The position numbers were made by a program, and so were the translations under genes. The notes beneath the pieces were generated by a model. It was given only the letters and a program-made list of their open reading frames with translations. It did no database searches and was not told the DNA's origin. Below, piece after piece: positions 1 to 10,670 of a stretch of 64,000 bases of DNA (position 1 is the stretch's first letter; each line of letters starts with the position of its first letter). Location: positions 62,001-126,000 of the forward strand of contig JAIQDT010003767.1 of assembly GCA_021521415.1 (NCBI GenBank), given 5' to 3'. The DNA comes from Bidens hawaiensis (taxonomy: Eukaryota; Streptophyta; Magnoliopsida; Asterales; Asteraceae).

Positions 1-313
1 CCTTTTTGTAATCCCATTTGCACATATATAAGAAGTTTTTTATCTGGTACACTTTGTCTTATTCCACATAATATAAGTGTTTGTTGGAGCTTCTTTTTGT
101 CAATAAAGGATTACGCCATTCTTGCTTGTTCGATCATATGAATCCCTCTGGTACGCGGACCAGAACATGTGCATTACATAAGACTAAAATTTTAATAAAT
201 TCTTCATAAAAGAGGCATAAGCCGAAGGACATTACAAGAAATGACATTACATGTCCTTTTACTAGTCTATTTGGCGCGCAGGCCCTAAAATAAAAAGTTA
301 AAAACAAGTCTTG

Positions 314-1090
314 CTAAATGTAGCATTTCCATAACTGTGCCACGTTCCAAGTTCTAGGGATCTCAGTCCCGTCCAACTTTTCTAACTTGTAGGCGCCTTT
401 AGATAAAACTTGTTTAACTCTGTAAGGGCCTTCCCAAGTTGGGGCCAACTTTCCCGGTGGCTCTTGGCCAGAAGCTTCGTTACTGCGGTAGACAAAGTCT
501 CCCGCATCGAACATGCATTTTTGGACCCGCGAGTCATAATACTTCTGCAATTGGCATTTATAATTATGCTCGCTGATCGATGCCCACTCCCTTCTTTCTT
601 CAAGAAGGTTGAGGTTCATCCGTAACTCTTTATCATTGTCATCGATTAACAGAGTTCGTGCGGATGGAACCCCGATCTCGGCCGAGATCATGGCTTTAGT
701 GCCGTAGGTTAAACTGAACGGTGTTTTAAAATTGCTTGAATTCTTCTGGGTGCGAAAGGCCCTAAGTTCATCGGGCGGTTCGTCGACCCAGCTGGTTCGT
801 TTAGTGCGTAACCTTGCTTTAATCCCTTCCTTAATTGTCCGGTTGGTCCGTTCGACCTGGCCGTTTGCTTGTGGATGAGCTACATGTGTGAAAATATGAG
901 TGCCGCGAAGTTCTTTCAGCCATTCTTGTAGTCCGCCAAACGCAAATTGGGTTCCATTATCACTCACAAGTTCAAGCGGGAGACCAAACCGGCAAATTAT
1001 GAATTCCCGGAGGAATTTCTTGACACTCGATGCCATAATGGATGCGACTGGTTTGGCTTCCACCCACTTTGTGAAGTAATCAATGGCCAC
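314..1090 (-). pseudogene. Integrase catalytic core and C-terminus (Tat-like gypsy)
   Basis: This 258-residue open frame begins at the integrase active site: DYFTKWVEAKP is the first catalytic Asp region, SDNGTQF holds the second Asp, and ANGQVERTNRTIKEG the catalytic Glu. The C-terminal part has the GPY-like module (KLAPTWEGPYRV followed by GAYKLEKLDG). The order and wording fit Tat-type gypsy integrases, which insert the cDNA copy into chromosomes. The frame is offset from the upstream zinc-binding part (1091-1536) by an indel near 1090, so the polyprotein is broken here. The stop at the left end fits the natural end of pol. Confidence 0.85.
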
Positions 1091-1536
1091 GAGTAGAAAT
1101 TTGACACGTCCCGTGGCTTAGGGAAAGGTACCATGATGTCAATAGGCCATTTTTGGAATGGCCAAGCGGAAGTAACTGGAACGAGTTCGTTCTTTGGTCG
1201 CAGTGTGTTGGGAGCATGACGCTGACAAGAATCGCATTTCTTGATTTCCCACACAACGTCCAGATGCATTCCCGGCCAGTAGTATCCGACATTCATAAGT
1301 TTCGCTACGACCATTCTTGGACCCGCGTGAAGACCACAAATGCCTTCATGAACTTCTCTGATTAAGTAGTTCACGTCTTCAGCGTCCACACATCTAAGTA
1401 GTGGGCCGAAAAAGGAATGTTGATATAAAACACCGTCGTTCATCTGATAGTTTAAGGCCTTGTGTTTAATCTTCCGGTCAGCGGACTTCTCTTCCGGTAG
1501 AACTCCTGATGACAAGTAAGCCATAATTGGCGTCAT
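1091..1536 (-). pseudogene. Integrase zinc-binding domain (H2C2), frameshifted
   Basis: The minus-strand frame contains HEGICGLHAGPRM and CDSCQRHA, the His-His-Cys-Cys zinc finger at the N-terminus of gypsy integrases, followed by WPFQKWPIDIMVPFPK, which leads into the catalytic core. Its start, MTPIMAYLSSG, is the linker that follows the second RNase H in Tat elements. The frame is lost near 1090 and continues in another frame as the core domain. The true protein start lies far upstream on the minus strand; the Met at 1536 is internal to the ancestral polyprotein. Confidence 0.8.
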
Positions 1537-1599
1537 CCAGGATTCTACACCAGTTTGGATTACTAGAACTTGGTTCTGCTGGATGGATGGGCGATCTAA

Positions 1600-2062
1600 G
1601 ACTTCAATACGAATGTCCTTAGCAAAGTGCTAGAAGTTTGTTGAAGCCAATTTGCTAAGGGCGTCCGACGACTTGTTCTCGCTTCTCTTAATGTGAACAA
1701 TTTTGAACGAGGAGAACTGGAGAATCAAGTCCTTCGCTTGCTACATATATAAAGTCATTACGTCGTTTTTTTGCTTCATAAGTTCCACTGATCTGTCCGC
1801 GCTTCCAAGTGCTTTACCCCGTGTTTTTTAGCTATCCGTAGGCCTGCCAAAAAAAGCTTCATATTCCGCCTCGTTGTTAGTACTTTTAAAGTCTAACTTA
1901 ATGACGTATGTAAACTCATGGCCGTCGGGATTGACTAGCGTAAGGCTTGCGCCAGATCCGTCGCAACTGGATGCTCCATCCGTGAACAATGACCGGACTT
2001 GTCCTTGTTCCGGAGGTACTTGGGGTTGTTGTTCAACTAAGCATTTTTTCTCTTTGTGCTGC
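1600..2062 (-). pseudogene. Second (archaeal-type) RNase H domain, broken
   Basis: On the minus strand from about 2060 the sequence reads LFTDGASSCDGSGASL and then STNNEAEYEAF. These are the first Asp and the Glu motifs of the extra RNase H (RVT_3 type) that marks Tat-lineage gypsy elements. A one-base insertion in a T run near 1850 shifts the frame, after which LRIAKN-like sequence continues. Stops follow before the linker to integrase. A second RNase H after the ordinary one is known for Tat/Ogre/Retand elements. The domain cannot be active here. Confidence 0.75.
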
Positions 2063-2066
2063 TGAA

Positions 2067-2291
2067 CCTCTGTGTAGATGGTGAAGATGTTATTGACTGT
2101 GAACCACTATTGGGTTATTTACACAGAGGTATGGAAAAAATTACGGAAAATCGAACAATTATACAATATTTGCCTTATGTAACACGTTGGGATTATTTAG
2201 CTACTATGTTCACAGAAGCAATAACTGTAAATGCGCCAGAGCAATTAGGCAATATTAAAGTTCCTAAAAGGGCCAGTTATATCAGAGTCTG
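2067..2291 (+). pseudogene. ndhH: Nuclear plastid DNA insertion: internal fragment of ndhH
   Basis: The plus strand carries a continuous piece that I recognise as plastid NAD(P)H-quinone oxidoreductase subunit [39 protein letters not shown] and [10 protein letters not shown] in order. That is roughly residues 33-106 of the protein, about 220 of about 1,180 bp. Both ends join directly to minus-strand retrotransposon sequence, between the first and second RNase H domains of the Tat-like element. In the plastid, NdhH is a peripheral-arm subunit of the NDH complex; this piece cannot make it. A few residues differ from the usual protein, so the insertion is not brand new. Confidence 0.88.
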
Positions 2292-2293
2292 GC

Positions 2294-2854
2294 GAAGTCC
2301 GCCAGAACTTGCCCTTAGATTGCTGGTCTAGGTTTGTATTCGAATGCCCATTTTTCCAATCGTCCAGATAATTCCGGTTTGCTTAGTACATTCTTGAGTT
2401 TGTATCCTGTCAGCACATTAATGGGGTGACCCTGAAAATACCTGCGAAGCCGCCTGGCAGCATAGACCAACGCTATAACCAGTTTATCAAGCATTGAGTA
2501 TCTGGTTTCTGGGTCTGTCAACGTCCTACTGACATAATAGATTGGCGTTTGGACATTCTTTCTGTCCGTCAGTAGTACGACCCTAATGGCGATGTTAGTT
2601 GCTGACAAATACAGTGTCAAAAATTCACCCGCGTGTGGTGCGGTTAGGGTAGGAAACTTCATTAAGCACTTTTTGACCTCCAGGAATGCATGTTCAGCTT
2701 CCGCGGTCCACTTGAAATGTGCCTTCTTGAGGCAATTTCTCAAAGTTGTAACAAATGGGTAAGACTTGGCTGCATGATTTGCTAAGAATATGTTTAGTGC
2801 AACCAATCTTCCGTTTAGTGTCTGCACCTCCTTGAGGGACGAAGGGGAAGGCAT
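2294..2854 (-). pseudogene. First RNase H domain of the Tat-like pol
   Basis: The frame reads LKEVQTLNGRLVALNIF and FKWTAEAEHAFLEVKKCL (the RT connection typical of gypsy), then YYVSRTLTDPETRYSMLDK and [12 protein letters not shown], the end of the ordinary RNase H. In intact elements the active-site Asp lies in a YLSATN-like segment; here LYLSATNIAIRVVL shows Ala-Thr in place of the Asp, so catalysis is doubtful. The domain runs directly into the plastid insertion at its 3' side. Bases 2855-3029 hold the frameshifted join to RT. Confidence 0.75.
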
Positions 2855-3029
2855 GCGGCTACTGCCTGGACTTTATCCGGGTTGGCCTTAAAACCCGCGC
2901 CTGTAACGATCACTCCAAGGAATTTTCCCTCCTCCATCCCGAAGGAACACTTGGGCAGGATTTAACTTCATATTAATACTTCTCAAGGTCTCAAATGTTT
3001 CTTCGATGTCTCTCAACATCTGGTCTTCC

Positions 3030-3614
3030 TCAATGCTTTTTGATTATGAGATCATCCATGTAAACTTCCAAGTTCCGACCATTCTGTTTTTTAAATGGCT
3101 CATCAATCAACCGCTGATATGTGTCCCCAACGTTCATTAAACCAAATGGCATCATCTTATAACAGAATGTGCCTTGGTCTGCTTGGAATGCTGTCTTATC
3201 TTCGTCACCCGCCGCCATGCGAATTTGATGATAGCCTTTGTAGGCATCTAAGAAGCACTTGAATTTGAATGGGGCTACAACATCAACTTTGAGGTCGATT
3301 TCCGGCAATGGATAACAATCTTTGGGACACGCCTTGTTCAGATCCTTGAAATCTATGCACATCTGCCATGTCCCATTACGTTTAGGAACAATGACTGGAT
3401 TGGTGACCCAAGTCTGGTATTGGATTGGGCAGATAATTCCAGCATGTAAGAGGTCCTGAACTTGCTCATTCATTGATTTCGTTTGTTCCGGCCCCATCTT
3501 ACCCTTCCTCTGCACTATTGGAGTAAACGCTGAGTTCACTCGCAACTTGTGTTCTGCAATATTTCGCGGGACCTGGATGGCGCCATATAGTGGTAGGGTA
3601 CCAAAAAGACCCAA
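3030..3614 (-). pseudogene. Reverse transcriptase, N-terminally truncated (Tat-like)
   Basis: The frame has the RT signature blocks: CIDFKDLNKACPKDCYPLPE, FKCFLDAYKGYHQI, MMPFGLMNVGDTYQRL and the active site YMDDLIIK. RT copies element RNA into DNA. Homology starts at VPRNIAEHKL near 3575; the first dozen codons of the frame (to 3614) do not match and probably belong to the neighbouring LTR-like block. Gag, protease and the N-terminus of RT are missing. The frame of the following RNase H (2294-2854) is shifted. Confidence 0.85.
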
Positions 3615-3875
3615 ATACCCTTATGTGATATCCGCGGGTCAAAGGAATACTCCTCACAAGACACCCGCAGGACATATGGATCACCCGCATAACTGAGTAA
3701 GGGAAAAATGCTTTTATATCACACGAGGAAGCATCTAAGCACCCTCAGACGTCATTCGCGTGATATCACATGTACCCGCCAAGATGACTGGAAGGAAATG
3801 CTAACAGGACATGTGTAAATAACCGTCTCCCTTCTAGAAAATTTACCAAGATACTTTCTTGGGCAATACGTGATC

Positions 3876-4050
3876 TCTCAACCAATGATAGAGGGCACCT
3901 CGCCAGGTTGTTATAACCGTGCACATGGCTAGGAGTTAACTCGCCCTATCATAGAGTGACGCGTGTCCAGGCTGTTATACCCATGCACATGCAACGTATA
4001 GCTCAACCTATCAGAAGAGGACACGTGCCCAGGTGGTTACGGGAGCATCT
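3876..4050 (+). repeat. Three degenerate U3 repeats
   Basis: A unit of about 55-65 bp recurs three times: CCAGGTTGTTATAACC, then CCAGGCTGTTATACCC, then CCAGGTGGTTACGGG, with TGCACATG following the first two. It lies just upstream of the TATA box at 4097, where LTR enhancer repeats usually sit. Confidence 0.6.
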
Positions 4051-4096
4051 TCTAGAAAGGGACAGCTAGCCCAATCACATTCCCACATCCTTCGGC

Positions 4097-4104
4097 TATA
4101 AATA
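4097..4104 (+). promoter_or_regulatory. TATA box of the LTR-like block
   Basis: TATAAATA lies in GGCTATAAATACCC, the usual context of plant LTR promoters, and is followed by a pyrimidine-rich stretch from about 4120. Confidence 0.6.
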
Positions 4105-4280
4105 CCCTATCTATCTGCATGAGGTATTCATTCACACTCCACTATCTACTCTTAATACTTTAGTACTTTCTCTGCATCAGAATTGTACTTATTCTCACGC
4201 CGGAGGGTGGTTACGGGAAGACCCCCCCTCTTGTCATTTCCGTAACGAGCTCATGGTGTCTGTTTTGCAGGTTCCGGTCA

Positions 4281-4599
4281 CTAGACTTTGGTAAGTTGTG
4301 CTCATATCGTGTTGGTTGTTGTTATATCCTACCCCGTGGACTCATTGGATTCAGGACCCGTATATTAAGGGATGATGAACCATGTAAACCTCAATGAAGC
4401 CTCTAAGGTGTATATGATCTATTATTGTCTATTGTAGACCTATTAAGGAGCGATGGCCAATGTAAAGCCCAATGAAGCCTATAAAGGCATATAAAAGCTA
4501 CTATTGTTCATTAGACATCTGTTATGGTATGAAAAACCTACTAAGGCCCATTGATGGACCATTAAGGCATATAGGATTAGGGTTTTTAGCGTACTGAAC
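4281..4599. other. Gene-free stretch
   Basis: No coding signal. A phrase close to CCCATTGATGG/CCTATTAAGGAGCGATGG with GCATATA recurs loosely between 4370 and 4580. I see nothing else. Confidence 0.4.
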
Positions 4600-5190
4600 C
4601 GAACCGGACTAGACCTTATTCGTATTCGTCAGTTAAGCTTTTGTCGGACAAATGAACTGTTCACGAACACCCTACCGAAAGAAAATTCGTGCCCATGCCC
4701 CTTCATTAAGGAATTGAGTTTGTCTGTGCCCGTTTGTGTCCTTTTGTTGGCATTGTAAACGGACGCTAACAGACACTAATGGACAGCCGAACACTAGCAG
4801 ACACTAATGGACAAACAAACACCAATAGACACTAATGAATGTTAATGGACAAACAAACATAAACATATCAAAACACTTAACATAAGCACTAATGAATATT
4901 ACAACACATGATATCCAAAAATATTTAAAACTTAGTATAGTAACCAAATAATCATATGAATACAATATTTCAGCCTTCAAGGTCCACAAACTTTTAGTGT
5001 TTCACGAGAAACAAGCTTCAAATTCTTCATTCTTTAAGGAAAATTAACATACACAACATTAATAAATGGAGGTTACTGGATGGACGTTACCAGACGTAAT
5101 CGCACGTTCATGAACACTATTGAACGAACATGACATTTGTCCATGTTCGTCCGTTAAGCTTAACGAACAAAACTTTTATCTGTTCTTGTC
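4600..5190. repeat. Degenerate inverted-repeat element (possible MITE)
   Basis: The left part reads GTTAAGCTTTTGTCGGACAA then GTTCACGAACACC. The right part, read on the other strand, gives GTTAAGCTTAACGGACG then GGACAAATG and GTTCATGAACG, so the ends are imperfect inverted copies. Inside, GACACTAATGGACAAACAAA and variants recur at 4750-4860. Such GTTCG/CGAAC tracts are common in plant MITEs. Ends and target duplications were not resolved. Confidence 0.4.
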
Positions 5191-5264
5191 CAGCTTGTTT
5201 ATTAAATGAAAGGAAGTAAACAAACTTTCTACCCAACGGGCATCCGGAAGTTCGGTTCGCTTAC

Positions 5265-5465
5265 TGTTAGGAGTGTTTAGTATTCGAATCATACTTGAAT
5301 AACTCGAAATTCGATTCGACTCACATTTAAATTTGAAGGTTCGAAATTGATTTTCAATCATTCGAGTTCGATTCGTCTCGAATTCGATTTGAGTAATCGA
5401 ATTTCGAGTTGAATACGAATTTATAATATTAAATTCGATTCGATTCGAAATTCAAATTCAAACTA
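5265..5465. repeat. TTCGAAT/ATTCGAA low-complexity tract
   Basis: The words TTCGAATTCGA, GATTCGA and TCGAATT alternate in both orientations for about 200 bp. No coding potential. It may be the end of a non-autonomous element. Confidence 0.5.
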
Positions 5466-6708
5466 TACATTTTATTTTTATTAATATATATATACTTATT
5501 TATTAAATAATAAACTACATAAATCTTTAAATTATAAAGATTAAAAATTGAAAAATTGAAAGTTCATCACTTTAGCTAATAATTAATTTAATTGGATATA
5601 ACCATTTTGAATATTAAGGATGTGATAACTTAATATAGAAGAGTTCTAAAGATTTAATTAATTTAATTGCATTAGGTACAACTTCTAAAGATTTTACCTT
5701 CTAAGATAGAAGAGTTGTGTTGAGAGTCACACTTGAGTGGCAAACTTGTACTTTATTGTTCAGAAATTAGATAGCTAATGCATTAGTTGAACATGGTCAA
5801 CAAAACATGCTGATCCACAACTTGTGTAACCTATTTTTACAACACCTACTACTTACCCAGTTGTGTAACAGTATAGTACCATCTTGGTGTAGCATTGTAT
5901 ACTGTTGTAAACACAAACGAACTTTCTGAAATCTTAGTTCTTACTACCTTAGATGGATAAAGTGCTTGTTGCACCCCTTTTTCCAACCAAATCTGCTTCC
6001 ACGAGGTTTAGTTCAACTATCCAACATAAAGTTGTCTTTGGTGTTCTCGATTGCATTTTCATAAAAAAATATGCACACTTTTAGTTTGAAAAAATGGTTG
6101 TTTTGAGAATTTGAATAATTTTTTTTTTTGAAATATAGTTTTTTTTTTCTAATATAGAAGTTATTTTCCTTGTAACAAGTCAAAGATGTACATGGTACCA
6201 AGACATAATAGCTAATTTGCTAGACATTATGGTGGTTTTTTGATACGTAAGCTTCTTGCGCCATACATGCAACTAAGAGCGTCAGATTAACCAGAAATGT
6301 TAATGCAATCTGCAAGGGTTAGATGACAAATTCAAGATACCGGTAAATATCAGAGACCAAGTATCAAAAACATCATTTACCTAGAGCATAATGACTTCTA
6401 GACCAGCTTAATCTTAAAGTAATTCCTAATTTGACCCTAAAATGGTCAAACCAAAAGGTTAAGTAGTATAGGACCATTATACTAAATAAATAAGAAATTA
6501 TAACATATTGGAATCAAACATGGAAAGAGTGCTCTAAAACATCCAAGCGGCGATAGTGCGTCATAATATGCATACCTGGAAATAAAGATTTAAGAAGGTA
6601 ATGTAGAAATTAAAAAGCCATGAAAACTATGTTTTAAATTGTTAAAAAATATGTAACGTTATATATTTTATACCATTAAAATCTTCAAGCTTTGAAACTC
6701 ATATCTTC
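5466..6708. other. AT-rich stretch without recognised features
   Basis: Mostly AT-rich DNA with only short open frames. I see no promoter-gene structure, no transposon end and no RNA gene until the solo LTR begins at 6709. Confidence 0.5.
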
Positions 6709-7510
6709 TGTCACACTCCAACCTAAGGCAGAATTGCCAGGGTATGAGTTGATTGCAAACAACTCACAAGGTACTATAATGCAATAATTTAATGTGACAA
6801 CATCTATTTATTCAAATTAAATATTCAAATAATTCCAAATAAAATAAATTACATAATAAAAAATAAAGCAACAAAATAAATAATTCAAATTTAACTAAGT
6901 CTTGATTTATTCTTGATAATATTTCTTCTAACATAGCAATCCGAATTCCTTCAACAATTCCTGATATCAATTCACACAATGACATGCATATGCGTATAAA
7001 ACATAAATAATTTTGTCAACACAAGGTTGAGTGAGTAAAACACCAGTTAATTTAAGATACAATATAATATATAAAAGAAAACCCAAATTGTTTCTTAATG
7101 ATACAATTAAGCCATAGCATTTAGACAAATCAAAGATAATAAAATATAGCCTAAACCGTTTCCATGCGAGTCGGGCATTTGTTACCATGAGTGAGTTGTC
7201 GGTGAAACCTTTGTCATGCGATTGGACTCCGGCCGCTAAGACAGTCGTATGATCATACTATTAAAATATGTTGAACCTCTGCGAATGCGTTCAAATAAGC
7301 ACATTTACAAGTAGCAAGTTAGGAACATAACTGATAACACACAAGGTTAACACTTGCTAATGTGGATACTAATAACAAGAAAATATTGTAAATACGCATA
7401 TGTCCCAAAAATGTTAAAAATAAGTAAAAAGTGAAGTGAAATACTCACCTTATCAAATACGCAAAGTGATAATGATTTGATAAGAAAAGGGGTAGATCAA
7501 GATCTTCGGC
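6709..7510 (-). mobile_element. Left half of an old gypsy solo LTR, split by the Tekay element
   Basis: The segment starts TGTCACACTCC, a usual gypsy LTR end, right after TCTTC (6704-6708). The other half, 19843-20495, ends GAGTTGTTACA followed by the same TCTTC (20496-20500). Together they form about 1.46 kb with TG..CA ends and a 5-bp target duplication, which is a solo LTR left by LTR-LTR recombination. The minus strand carries a donor-like GATAAGGTGAGT near 7445, so the LTR reads leftwards. Confidence 0.85.
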
Positions 7511-7879
7511 TGTAACACCCCGTAACCGCAGCGGAAACGTACACGGGATGCAACAGACACATCTGATATCAACAACATTGTTTATAAAGAAAACACCACT
7601 ACATTAATTTAAACGTATTACATTGTTCTGAGTTTCATAACCATCTAAGCGTTATCACATAAGTGTTACCGATAGTACATTAACATATTTAATGCAAAAT
7701 ATAGATCTCTAGACTTCCACAAAATAGCACACAGCATCGAACACATATCACTCATTCCAATTTGAGTGTACCTAGAAAGCATGTAAAGAAAACGGGTCAA
7801 CTACGAATAGTTGGTGAGTTTCACTAATTTAAATAAACCATGACAAATCATTATAAAAATCATAAATAAGCGATGTAAT

Positions 7880-8125
7880 TATACTGAGTTCACAAGTGAA
7901 AACTCTGTTAACCCCGAAACACATCAAATTACCCCTGGGGACACTGTTAACCCAGAAACATATCTAATAACCTCTGGGGACACTGTTAACCCAGAATCAT
8001 ATTTAATAACCTCTGGGGGCACTGTTAACCCAGAACATTTCCAATATCCTCTGTGGACACTGTCAACCCAGAAATACATTTAATAACCTCTGGGGACACT
8101 GTTAACCCAGAACACTGTTTCGGGC
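7880..8125. repeat. LTR minisatellite, CTGGGGACACTGTTAACCCAG units
   Basis: Five to six units of about 39 bp, each holding GGGGACACTGTTAACCCAGA with a variable AT-rich spacer. CTGGG and CCCAG make each unit weakly self-complementary. Two isolated units lie at about 8438-8495. Confidence 0.9.
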
Positions 8126-8310
8126 CTTACAATATTAGCAACTCAGTTAATTACCATCTTAATACATTACCGTACGATTTCCGTACAATAAACATTATGT
8201 AAGTACATTCGTTTCCATGCGATTAGCATGTACTTAAACACTTTAATAGAAACATGCTTTCCGCCCCGGGAAAATATTTAAAACAGTTCAGTAAAAAGGG
8301 GCTCGTGAAA

Positions 8311-8320
8311 ACTCACCTTC
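8311..8320 (-). promoter_or_regulatory. Splice-donor-like site in the 3' LTR copy
   Basis: The minus strand reads GAAGGTGAGTTTTC, a near-consensus plant 5' splice site (AAG/GTGAGT). The same site is in the 5' LTR at 17514-17523, where it would lie on the element transcript upstream of the minisatellite and PBS. Confidence 0.5.
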
Positions 8321-9995
8321 TTGTGAGCAAGATGTACTACGGTGCACGGCTACTGGTACAGATCTGTAATACGATCCCCAAATCGTTACTACACAATTTC
8401 TATCAATATAACTTAAATTCGTGTTAACCGGTACGTCTGGGGACACTGCTAACCCAGTACCGTACACGATCCGGGGACAATGTTAACCCCGAAATACTTT
8501 TCAGGACTTAGATTGTGATATCACCTAGAGTTCTTTAGTCAAAACTACCGTTAGTTTGTTTTCTCGTTTTGCGTGCCTAGCACGGTTATCCGTCTTTATG
8601 TTTACAAAAATAAGTTTGACCACACACGACACGAAAATAGTTATTATTGATATTTTCATTAAAGTGGTGAAATTAGAGCTCGGTTAGACACCCCGTTTGG
8701 CCGCGGGGCCCGTTTCCGTCTTTAATACACCGAGAACGGTTAAATCGGGTAAAATTACCCAAATCATCCGAATTATTTTCGGATGATTTATTTTTACTTG
8801 ATTAACTTAGTTTCATAAAAATCATCCACTTTTTAAGGTTTTCAAACACCAGTCAGCTCGCTTAGGCGAACTTCGCCGGTTTACTCGTTTTAAGCTTTAA
8901 AAGTTTGTTTTTAAGTTCCATTTAGCACAAATAAATATCCGTTTATTCTCGGACCCTGAAATTTTGTACAAACCATATTTTGACAGTAAGGAATTTTATA
9001 AATTTTTTTTTTCCAGAATTAATTTTTATATCTAAAATTTATTTAACCATTTTTAAACGTCATTTAAACACCAAATATGACGAAAATACCAAACGACCTT
9101 TGAAAAATCCCAAATTTTTCTGGGATGACCCCTGTCACCCACATAGTTCCCTGTAATTTTTCCAGAACCAAAAACTTATTTTTCATGCCATTTTTACAAA
9201 AACCGAGCTAGAAATCCCCAGAACTCGTTTTACCGAAAAGCCTACTTAGACTTCTCCAATGAACCTGAAATTTTGTGTGTTACTTTTATATGTTATAAAA
9301 AGCTTATCTTAAATTTTCCAGAATTTTTCATGATGTTTAGCTATTTTTCACCATTTTTGGCCAAAACCGAGCATTAAATTCACCAAATATTCATCCTTTA
9401 TCCAAAAATTACCAAAAATTCACAGATCCCATATTTTCATGTGTAGATCATCTCTGTGAAATTTCGTGACCCAACTCTAGGTCTATCACAATCTGTCCAA
9501 ATTATCTAAATCATACGAAAACCGAACTATCTTGTGTTTTCTAGCGTTAGATCGCAAAGATCTTGGTTTCTAGACTTTGCTAGCCACTAGATACAACACT
9601 TACAAGCACAACAACACCACACCAAGCAAGTTATACCCACAATCAAGCCATTTCTTTCATGGTTTCGATTAAAACATCAAAACAAAGATTTTGACCGTAA
9701 AAATTCGTTTTTGACTCTTTTAACTACTTTCTTGGACCAAGATCCTTTGTATAACTTGTATACATCACTTGATCCTCCAAGAATCGGTTTCATCTCGGGT
9801 TTTCGCCCATTTTTCATTTGAAACCTCATTTCCTTGTAAATGAACCAAGAAAAGAAGATAAACACGATCACAACTCGGTTTTTACCTTGTGTTCTTGCTT
9901 AAAAACTTGGGTTTTGGATGGATGTTGAAGAGTGTTGAGAGGATTTGGAGAGTAATATTGGAGAAAAAAGAAAAAGTGAATGTGTATGTGTGTAG

Positions 9996-10015
9996 CATGG
10001 ACCGACCGGTCCATG
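9996..10015. promoter_or_regulatory. Palindrome near the LTR promoter (3' LTR copy)
   Basis: CATGGACCG and CGGTCCATG face each other around a 2-base centre. In the other LTR (19198-19217) the centre is also symmetric, giving a perfect 20-bp palindrome. It lies just upstream (minus strand) of a CT/CA-rich stretch that looks like a transcription start region. Confidence 0.6.
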
Positions 10016-10634
10016 TTATGTTAGTGGGGGGGCCCACATCTCCAACCATAGCCACACATTCGGATTGTGTAATCCGGATAATGTTGTGGATAATCTGGTT
10101 CAGTTCGTTTTTCGGTTAAACGTTTAATTGCGCTCAAAACGAGGCCAAAACGGTCGTTTTTCGGCTTAAAAATGAAATTTATATAAAACTGATTTAAAAA
10201 CTTTAAAAACTTAAACCATGACGTTTATTGACTCAACACATCATATTGTCGGTAACTGTGCATCTTTTTCGGCTTGATCGATCGTCTCTTGCTTGGTTTG
10301 ATATTAAAGGTTTCGTTTAACGTACCGACGTACCATTAAATCGAAATCCTTTTTCTGTGCTATAATTCACTCATCCCGAAGATTTAATACTTCGTAAACC
10401 TTACTAAACATCATATATTTCGTATATAATGTAATCCCCGATTCGTTCGGGTTTCAATAACCGTTCATAGGTTAATCGTAATTCCAATACGACTATCTGT
10501 ATATTCGAGTATAATTCGTACGGTGAATCTTATATACTCATATAAACACATTATAATTCATATATTCAGTATTGAATAACACGTAAATAGTATATTCCGG
10601 CTAGGGTATACCTGAATTTGCCGGAATCGTTACA

Positions 10635-10646
10635 TTCTCCCCCCGT
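10635..10646 (-). other. Polypurine tract of the Tekay-type element
   Basis: The minus strand reads ACGGGGGGAGAA directly before the 3' LTR (which begins at 10634 in this orientation). This is where plus-strand DNA synthesis is primed. Confidence 0.85.
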
Positions 10647-10670
10647 TATAAAAATTTCGTCCTCGAAATT

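Larger units (their letters stand above)
1..3610 (-). mobile_element. Truncated Tat-like Ty3/gypsy retrotransposon
   Basis: Read on the minus strand, this stretch gives RT, RNase H, a second RNase H and integrase, the domain order of Tat-type gypsy elements with dual RNase H. The gag and protease end is absent: RT homology stops near 3575-3614, where an LTR-like block of opposite orientation begins. The 3' LTR would lie at or left of base 1, and bases 1-313 are probably its 3' untranslated part; I see no gene there. The coding frame is broken several times and carries a plastid DNA insertion at about 2067-2291. It is a dead copy. Confidence 0.85.
3624..4280 (+). repeat. LTR-like block with promoter, probably a solo LTR
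   Basis: The block starts TGTGATATCC and ends GGTTCCGGTCA, so it has TG..CA ends. It contains a clear TATA box, and its right end (CGCCGGAGGGTGG and on) resembles the R/U5 part of Tat/Athila LTRs. It replaces the missing 5' part of the Tat-like RT on its left. I could not find matching 5-bp target duplications, so the exact ends are uncertain and truncation is possible. Confidence 0.45.
7511..10634 (-). repeat. 3' LTR of the Tekay-type element
   Basis: Starts TGTAACACCCC and ends CGGAATCGTTACA, followed by a G-rich (minus strand) PPT. It matches 16715-19837 almost base for base. It contains a minisatellite (7880-8125), a splice-donor-like site (8311-8320) and a palindrome (9996-10015). A 64-codon minus-strand frame (9677-9871) shared with the other LTR has no known family and is probably chance. 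Confidence 0.95.

Noticed and set aside
2056..2331. A working ndhH gene in the nucleus
   Set aside because: Only about 70 of 390-odd residues are present, with no promoter or targeting sequence, inside a dead retrotransposon.
7880..8125. Regular repeats with spacers, CRISPR-like at first sight
   Set aside because: The units lie within plant LTRs, spacers are themselves related, and no cas genes exist. They are LTR minisatellites.
9677..9871. 64-codon frame conserved in both Tekay LTRs, with a hydrophobic start
   Set aside because: Conservation follows from LTR identity. It relies on a non-ATG start for most of the hydrophobic part and has no relatives that I know.
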